DNA from: Alphaproteobacteria bacterium
GTDB taxonomy: Bacteria > Pseudomonadota > Alphaproteobacteria > CAAHEQ01 > UBA3637
NCBI GenBank assembly: GCA_017513365.1
Contig: JAFXFY010000117.1
Span: 1-19,837, forward strand
Reading direction: 5' to 3'
DNA length: 19,837 nt
Each line of letters starts with the position of its first letter. Within the stretch, counting starts at the first letter, position 1. A program made the translations under genes and the position numbers. Under the pieces are notes generated by a model. That model was not told the DNA's origin, did no database searches, and saw nothing but the letters and a program-made list of their open reading frames with translations. Positions 15,783 through 19,837 of the stretch are shown here, piece after piece.

Positions 15783-16007
15783 TTGTTTTTATACAGCAAT
15801 TGTTCGGTCGCCTTATTTTTTTAGAACCGCTTAACTACTTGATGTATGTAAGAGTTCCTCAAAAATGACAGGCTCCCTCCACTTGCTCCCTAAAAATCAA
15901 TTAAATGAAAATAGGGAAAAACAACATACAAAAGCAAAAGTCAAAAAATAAATATTAACAATCAAATAAACTCCCTGCGGGGAACAAACTAAAAAAGGAT
16001 AAATAAA
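15783..16007 (+). other. Long rplJ–rplL gap with repeated CTCCCT and short inverted repeats
   Basis: No gene is seen in these 225 bases, which exceed the tens of bases common between these two genes. CTCCCT occurs three times (15873-15878, 15886-15891 and 15971-15976), each able to pair with ribosome-binding-type purine tracts. TCCCTA (15887-15892) can pair with TAGGGA (15912-15917). TCCC-TGCG-GGGA (15972-15983) forms a small hairpin about ten bases before the AAAGGA of rplL. A T7 run at about 15814 lacks a convincing preceding stem. Confidence 0.5.
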
Positions 16008-16376
16008 ATGGCTGATTTAAATAAAATCGTAGAAGAATTATCTGCTTTAACAATCTTGGAAGCAGCTGAATTGTCTAAAATGTTAGAAGAAAAATGGGGC
16101 GTTTCCGCCGCTGCTCCGGTAGCTGTTGCTGCCGCTGGTGCTGCCGGTGCTGCCGCTGAAGAAAAAACAGAATTTGACGTAATCTTGGTTGATGGCGGTG
16201 CTAACAAAATCAACGCTATTAAAGAAGTACGTACAATCACTGGTTTAGGCTTGAAAGAAGCTAAAGACTTAGTTGAAGGTGCTCCGAAAGAACTCAAAAA
16301 AGGCGTATCTAAAGACGAAGCCGAAAAACTCAAAACACAATTAGAAGCAGCTGGTTGTAAAGTAGAATTGAAATAA
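16008..16376 (+). CDS. rplL: 50S ribosomal protein L7/L12
   Basis: The product is 122 residues, against 121 in E. coli. The N-terminal dimerisation helices (KIVEELSALTILEAAELSKM, about 5-24) bind L10. An Ala-rich flexible hinge of about 20 residues (APVAVAAAGAAGAAAEE) follows. The globular C-terminal domain has FDVILVDGGANKINAIKEVR and GLGLKEAKDLVEGAPK, which contact translation GTPases. AAAGGA lies about nine bases before the ATG. Several copies per ribosome are needed, so rplL is normally expressed more than rplJ; the long leader before it may serve that. Confidence 0.98.
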   Translation: MADLNKIVEELSALTILEAAELSKMLEEKWGVSAAAPVAVAAAGAAGAAAEEKTEFDVILVDGGANKINAIKEVRTITGLGLKEAKDLVEGAPKELKKGVSKDEAEKLKTQLEAAGCKVELK

Positions 16377-16389
16377 TTCGATTTGGCTG

Positions 16390-16472
16390 ATGACGTGTTT
16401 GTTTGACCTTTAGGGAAAAATGAGCACGTCATGGCCCTTTCTAAAACCCCTACTGCTGAAAGGTTTTAGAAA
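16390..16472 (+). promoter_or_regulatory. Two long perfect inverted repeats in the rplL–rpoB gap
   Basis: ATGACGTG (16390-16397) pairs with CACGTCAT (16425-16432) around 27 bases. TTTCTAAAACC (16438-16448) pairs with GGTTTTAGAAA (16462-16472), a perfect 11-bp stem around 13 bases. Neither has a T-run directly after it. In E. coli the same gap holds an attenuator and an RNase III processing site, so long stems here could be processing sites. Confidence 0.55.
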
Positions 16473-16476
16473 ACGC

Positions 16477-16509
16477 ATCTGAAAACGAAATTTTCGTCTT
16501 CAGATTTTT
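16477..16509 (+). terminator. Terminator-like hairpin (attenuator) between rplL and rpoB
   Basis: ATCTGAA (16477-16483) pairs with TTCAGAT (16499-16505). After one A-C mismatch the stem continues with ACGAA/TTCGT around a very short loop. A run of T follows at once (five T with the last stem base). This is the clearest intrinsic-terminator shape in the window. Since rpoB must still be transcribed, partial termination is the likely role. Confidence 0.6.
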
Positions 16510-16526
16510 GACAAAAAAGACAGGTC

Positions 16527-16560
16527 CCGATTCCTTTTAATCGGAAAGGTTTTTATTTTT
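16527..16560 (+). promoter_or_regulatory. Overlapping alternative hairpins just before rpoB
   Basis: CCGATT/AATCGG (16527-16532 with 16539-16544) competes with CCTTT/AAAGG (16533-16537 with 16545-16549). The second is followed by TTTTTTATTTTT. The two folds cannot form together. This resembles a weak terminator with an antiterminator, but the stems are short. Confidence 0.3.
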
Positions 16561-16572
16561 ATGGGGAAAAGC

Positions 16573-19500
16573 ATGATTAAACGTGATATAAATCGCAGAA
16601 GAGTCCGCAAAAGTTTCGGAAAAATCGAATCTGTGGCTGAAATGCCCAACTTAATTGATGTTCAAAAAAGTTCTTATGACCAGTTTTTACAATGGGGTGT
16701 GCCCGTTTCAAAAAGACAAGATACTGGTTTACAAGCCGTTTTTAAATCGGTTTTCCCAATTCATGATTTCGCCGGCCGTGGGGATTTAGAATTCGTTAAA
16801 TACGAATTAGACACGCCGAAGTTTGATGTTGATGAATGTTTGAAAAGGGGCTTAACATTTGGGGCTCCTGTCCGCGCCACTTTGCGTTTGGTTGTTTGGG
16901 ATACAGATATGACAACCGGTGTGCGTTCCATTCGCGACATTAAAGAACAAGATGTTTATATGGGCGATTTGCCGTTAATGACCGAAACAGGTACATTTAT
17001 CGTCAATGGTACAGAACGTGTTGTTGTTTCTCAAATGCATCGTTCCCCGGGTGTATTCTTTGACCATGATAACGGTGAAACACACTCATCGGGTAAATAT
17101 TTGTTTGCTGCTCGTATCATTCCGTACCGTGGGTCTTGGATTGATTTTGAATTTGATGCCAAAGATTTGGTCTATGTGCGTATTGACCGCCGTCGTAAAA
17201 TTCCGGCATCTTCTTTCTTATATGCCTTAGACAGTGAATATACAGCCGCTAAACGTGCTGAAGCCGTTGCAAATGGAACAGAAATTGATCCGTCTGATGT
17301 GTATGGGATGAGTAAGGAAGAAATCTTGAATTACTTCTATGAAACCGTTACATTTACAAAAGATAAAAAACATTGGAAAACGGCTTTTGTTCCGGCTTTG
17401 TTCAAAGGTGTGAAATTATCTCATGACTTAGTTGATGCCGAAACAGGTAAAGTGGTTTTGGAAAAAGGCGAAAAAATTACGGCTGGTAAAGCCAATAAAT
17501 TGGTCAAAGATGGATTGAAAGAAATTCGTGTTGAAGCCGAAGAATTATTGGGCCGTTTTGTGGCGACTGATTTCGTTGATGAAAGCACCGGTGAAGTGGT
17601 TATGGAAGCCGGTAATGAAATCACGGAAGATGACTTGGCTAAATTAAATGAAATGAAGGTCAAAGAAATCCAAGTGTTGCATATTGACTATGTCAACGTT
17701 GGTCCGTACATTCGTAACACATTGGTTGCCGATAAAAATACGACACGTGAAGAGGCCTTAATTGATATTTACAAAATCATGCGTCCGGGTGAATTGCCGG
17801 TTGTTGAAACAGCTGACGCTTTATTCCGTAGTTTATTCTTTGATTTAGAACGTTATGATTTGTCTGCTGTCGGTCGTGTTAAAATGAATGCCCGTTTGGG
17901 TGTTGATAACGCCGATGTGCCGGATAGCGTTCGTGTTCTTCGCAAAGATGATATCTTGCGTATTTTGAAAACATTGGTTGAATTAAAAGACGGTAAAGGT
18001 CAAATTGATGATATTGATAACCTCGGAAACCGTCGTGTCCGTTCCGTTGGTGAATTGATGGAAAACCAATACCGTTTAGGATTACTGCGTATGGACAGAG
18101 CTATTAAAGAACGTATGACATCCAGCGAAATTGATGCCGTTATGCCGTACGATTTAATTAATGCCAAACCATTAAGCGGTGCTGTTCGTGAATTCTTTGC
18201 ATCCAGCCAATTGTCTCAATTTATGGATCAAAACAACCCATTATCCGAAATTACACACAAACGTCGTTTGTCCGCTTTGGGTCCTGGTGGGTTGACAAGA
18301 GATCGTGCCGGTATGGAAGTACGTGACGTTCATCCGACACACTATGGCCGTATCTGTCCGATTGAATCTCCGGAAGGTCAAAACATTGGTTTGATTAACT
18401 CATTGGCCAGTTATGCAAAAATCAACCAATACGGTTTCATTGAAAGTCCGTACCGCAAAGTGATTGATGGTAAAGTAACTGATGAAGTGCATTATTTGTC
18501 CGCTATGGAAGAAGCTCGCTATACAGTGGCTCAAGCCAACGCTAAAGTGGATGAAAACGGTAAATTGACGGAAGATTTGGTGACATGCCGTCGTGCCGGT
18601 GAAGTTGTTTTGGCAAAACCGGAAGAAATTGATATGATTGACGTGTCTCCGCAACAAGTTGTGTCCGTTGCCGCCAGTTTGATTCCGTTCTTAGAAAACG
18701 ATGACGCTAACCGTGCTTTGATGGGATCCAACATGCAACGTCAAGCTGTGCCATTATTGCGTAGTGAAGCTCCGTTCGTTGGCACAGGTATGGAAGCCGC
18801 TGTGGCCAAAGATTCCGGTGCCGCAATTGCAGCCAAACGTGCCGGTGTGGTTCAACAAGTTGACTCTGCTCGTATCGTTATCCGTGCGACAAGCGATTTG
18901 TCCACAACAACATCTGGTGTAGATATCTATAACCTGAAAAAATTCCAACGTTCCAACCAAAGCACATGTATGACACAATTACCACTTGTGCAAGTGGGTG
19001 ATAAAGTTGAAAAAGGCGAAATCATTGCCGATGGTCCATGTACAAACTTGGGTGAACTCGCTTTGGGACGTAACGTTTTGGTGGCCTTTATGCCTTGGAA
19101 TGGTTATAACTACGAAGACTCCATCTTGATTTCCGAACGTATTGCCAAAGATGATGTATTTACATCCATTCACTTGGAAGAATTTGAAGTCGTTGCCCGT
19201 GATACAAAATTGGGTCAAGAAGAAATCACTCGTGATATTCCGAACGTTGGTGAAGAAGGTTTGAAACAATTGGATGAAACGGGTGTTATCTACTTAGGTG
19301 CCGAAGTCAAAGCTGGTGATATCTTAGTCGGTAAAGTTACACCGAAAGGTGAAACAATCATGACTCCGGAAGAAAAATTGTTGCGTACCATCTTCGGTGA
19401 AAAAGCCGCCGATGTTCGTGATAGTTCTTTGCGTGTGCCTCCAGGGGTTTCCGGTACAGTTGTTGACGTTCGTATCTTTACCCGCCGTGGTTTAGAAAAA

Positions 19501-19837
19501 GATGAACGTGCTCGTTCCATTGAACAAGCCGAAATTTCCAAATTGGCTAAAGACCGTGATGACGAACGTGCGATTTTGCAAGGCAGTTTTGCTCGTCGTG
19601 TTCGTGATTTGGTTGAAGGTCAAAAAGCCAACAAGTTTGAAGGCATTAAAGCCGGAACCGTGTTGACAAAAGAAATTTTGGCCGATATTGCTGATTACAA
19701 TTTGCGTAAATTGTCCGTTCAAGATGACAAAGTGATGAGCCAATTGGAAGAAATGGTTCAAACTTTGGAACAATCCGAAAAAGATTTACAAGCCAAATTT
19801 GAAAACCGTGTTGAAAAATTACAACGTGGTGATGAAA
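16573..19837 (+). CDS. rpoB: DNA-directed RNA polymerase beta subunit (partial, C-terminus off the right edge)
   Basis: The frame is open for 1088 codons to the window end; a full protein would have roughly 250-350 more residues. The ATG at 16573 is preferred over the in-frame ATG at 16561 because GGGG lies seven bases before it. The N-terminus RRRVRKSFGKIESVAEMPNL, the NGTERVVVSQMHRSPGVFF motif and the rifampicin-pocket region ASSQLSQFMDQNNPLSEITH are all standard. Residues matching E. coli D516, H526 and S531 are D552, H562 and S567, so the common rifampicin-resistance positions look wild type. MPWNGYNYEDSILISER near residue 840 is part of the conserved core. The subunit forms half of the active-centre cleft. 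rpoC should follow just beyond the window. Confidence 0.98.
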   Translation, partial: MIKRDINRRRVRKSFGKIESVAEMPNLIDVQKSSYDQFLQWGVPVSKRQDTGLQAVFKSVFPIHDFAGRGDLEFVKYELDTPKFDVDECLKRGLTFGAPVRATLRLVVWDTDMTTGVRSIRDIKEQDVYMGDLPLMTETGTFIVNGTERVVVSQMHRSPGVFFDHDNGETHSSGKYLFAARIIPYRGSWIDFEFDAKDLVYVRIDRRRKIPASSFLYALDSEYTAAKRAEAVANGTEIDPSDVYGMSKEEILNYFYETVTFTKDKKHWKTAFVPALFKGVKLSHDLVDAETGKVVLEKGEKITAGKANKLVKDGLKEIRVEAEELLGRFVATDFVDESTGEVVMEAGNEITEDDLAKLNEMKVKEIQVLHIDYVNVGPYIRNTLVADKNTTREEALIDIYKIMRPGELPVVETADALFRSLFFDLERYDLSAVGRVKMNARLGVDNADVPDSVRVLRKDDILRILKTLVELKDGKGQIDDIDNLGNRRVRSVGELMENQYRLGLLRMDRAIKERMTSSEIDAVMPYDLINAKPLSGAVREFFASSQLSQFMDQNNPLSEITHKRRLSALGPGGLTRDRAGMEVRDVHPTHYGRICPIESPEGQNIGLINSLASYAKINQYGFIESPYRKVIDGKVTDEVHYLSAMEEARYTVAQANAKVDENGKLTEDLVTCRRAGEVVLAKPEEIDMIDVSPQQVVSVAASLIPFLENDDANRALMGSNMQRQAVPLLRSEAPFVGTGMEAAVAKDSGAAIAAKRAGVVQQVDSARIVIRATSDLSTTTSGVDIYNLKKFQRSNQSTCMTQLPLVQVGDKVEKGEIIADGPCTNLGELALGRNVLVAFMPWNGYNYEDSILISERIAKDDVFTSIHLEEFEVVARDTKLGQEEITRDIPNVGEEGLKQLDETGVIYLGAEVKAGDILVGKVTPKGETIMTPEEKLLRTIFGEKAADVRDSSLRVPPGVSGTVVDVRIFTRRGLEKDERARSIEQAEISKLAKDRDDERAILQGSFARRVRDLVEGQKANKFEGIKAGTVLTKEILADIADYNLRKLSVQDDKVMSQLEEMVQTLEQSEKDLQAKFENRVEKLQRGDE

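Noticed and set aside
15989..16432. A 147-codon minus-strand open frame across rplL
   Set aside because: It is the antisense of the Ala-rich rplL coding sequence and has low-complexity Ala/Ser content.
16508..16540. Consensus -35 hexamer TTGACA right after the rplL–rpoB terminator hairpin, suggesting an rpoB promoter
   Set aside because: No acceptable -10 hexamer lies 16-18 bases downstream (TTCCTT-like bases instead).
1..19837. Mobile elements, CRISPR arrays, defence or toxin–antitoxin systems
   Set aside because: No transposase or integrase-like protein, repeat–spacer periodicity, or unfamiliar multi-gene cassette was seen; long genes belong to known conserved families.

Overview
The window looks like a chromosomal segment of a low-GC alphaproteobacterium. 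The order tRNA-Trp–secE–nusG–rplK–rplA–rplJ–rplL–rpoB, the lolC/E–lolD–dnaE run, a separate SecE and a proteobacterial-type RpoB all fit that class. The AT-rich composition suggests a reduced or host-associated lineage, but the class is an inference from gene order and protein character, not from a marker-gene search. I see no insertion sequence, prophage, CRISPR array, toxin–antitoxin pair or recognisable defence locus. All long genes are intact core or conserved genes. The less ordinary signal is in the non-coding gaps, which are rich in inverted repeats.

Layout. Minus strand, 1-3602: an AsmA-family protein (C-terminus off the left edge) lies downstream of the K+ transporter gene trkH. Plus strand, 3710-7333: a tightly overlapping run of a compact TatD-family hydrolase, the tRNA t6A dehydratase tcdA and a UvrD/PcrA helicase. 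Plus strand, 7354-12755: a near-consensus promoter drives a lipoprotein-releasing permease (LolC/E family), its ATPase lolD and the replicative polymerase gene dnaE. At 12800-12958 a strong promoter precedes tRNA-Trp(CCA). From 13059 to the right edge lies the transcription/translation cluster secE, nusG, rplK (L11), rplA (L1), rplJ (L10), rplL (L7/L12) and rpoB (beta subunit, truncated by the window).

How it works together. The right half makes the NusG/SecE factors, the ribosomal stalk and L1 arm, and RNA polymerase beta. In related bacteria these genes are balanced by translational feedback (L1 and L10 binding their own mRNA) and by partial termination before rpoB. The gaps here contain plausible counterparts. 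There are two adjacent stem-loops before rplK and a multi-stem L10-leader-like element before rplJ. Two GAAA-tetraloop hairpins sit next to the rplJ ribosome binding site. The rplJ-rplL gap is unusually long. Between rplL and rpoB there are several long inverted repeats and a terminator-like hairpin. In the left half, the lol genes handle outer-membrane lipoprotein release and are co-directional with dnaE.

No stretch longer than 300 bases lacks a gene. The longest gaps are about 244 bases (15050-15293), 225 bases (15783-16007) and 196 bases (16377-16572), and each is described below. I did not find a convincing new multi-gene system; the best candidates for novelty are cis-regulatory RNA structures.
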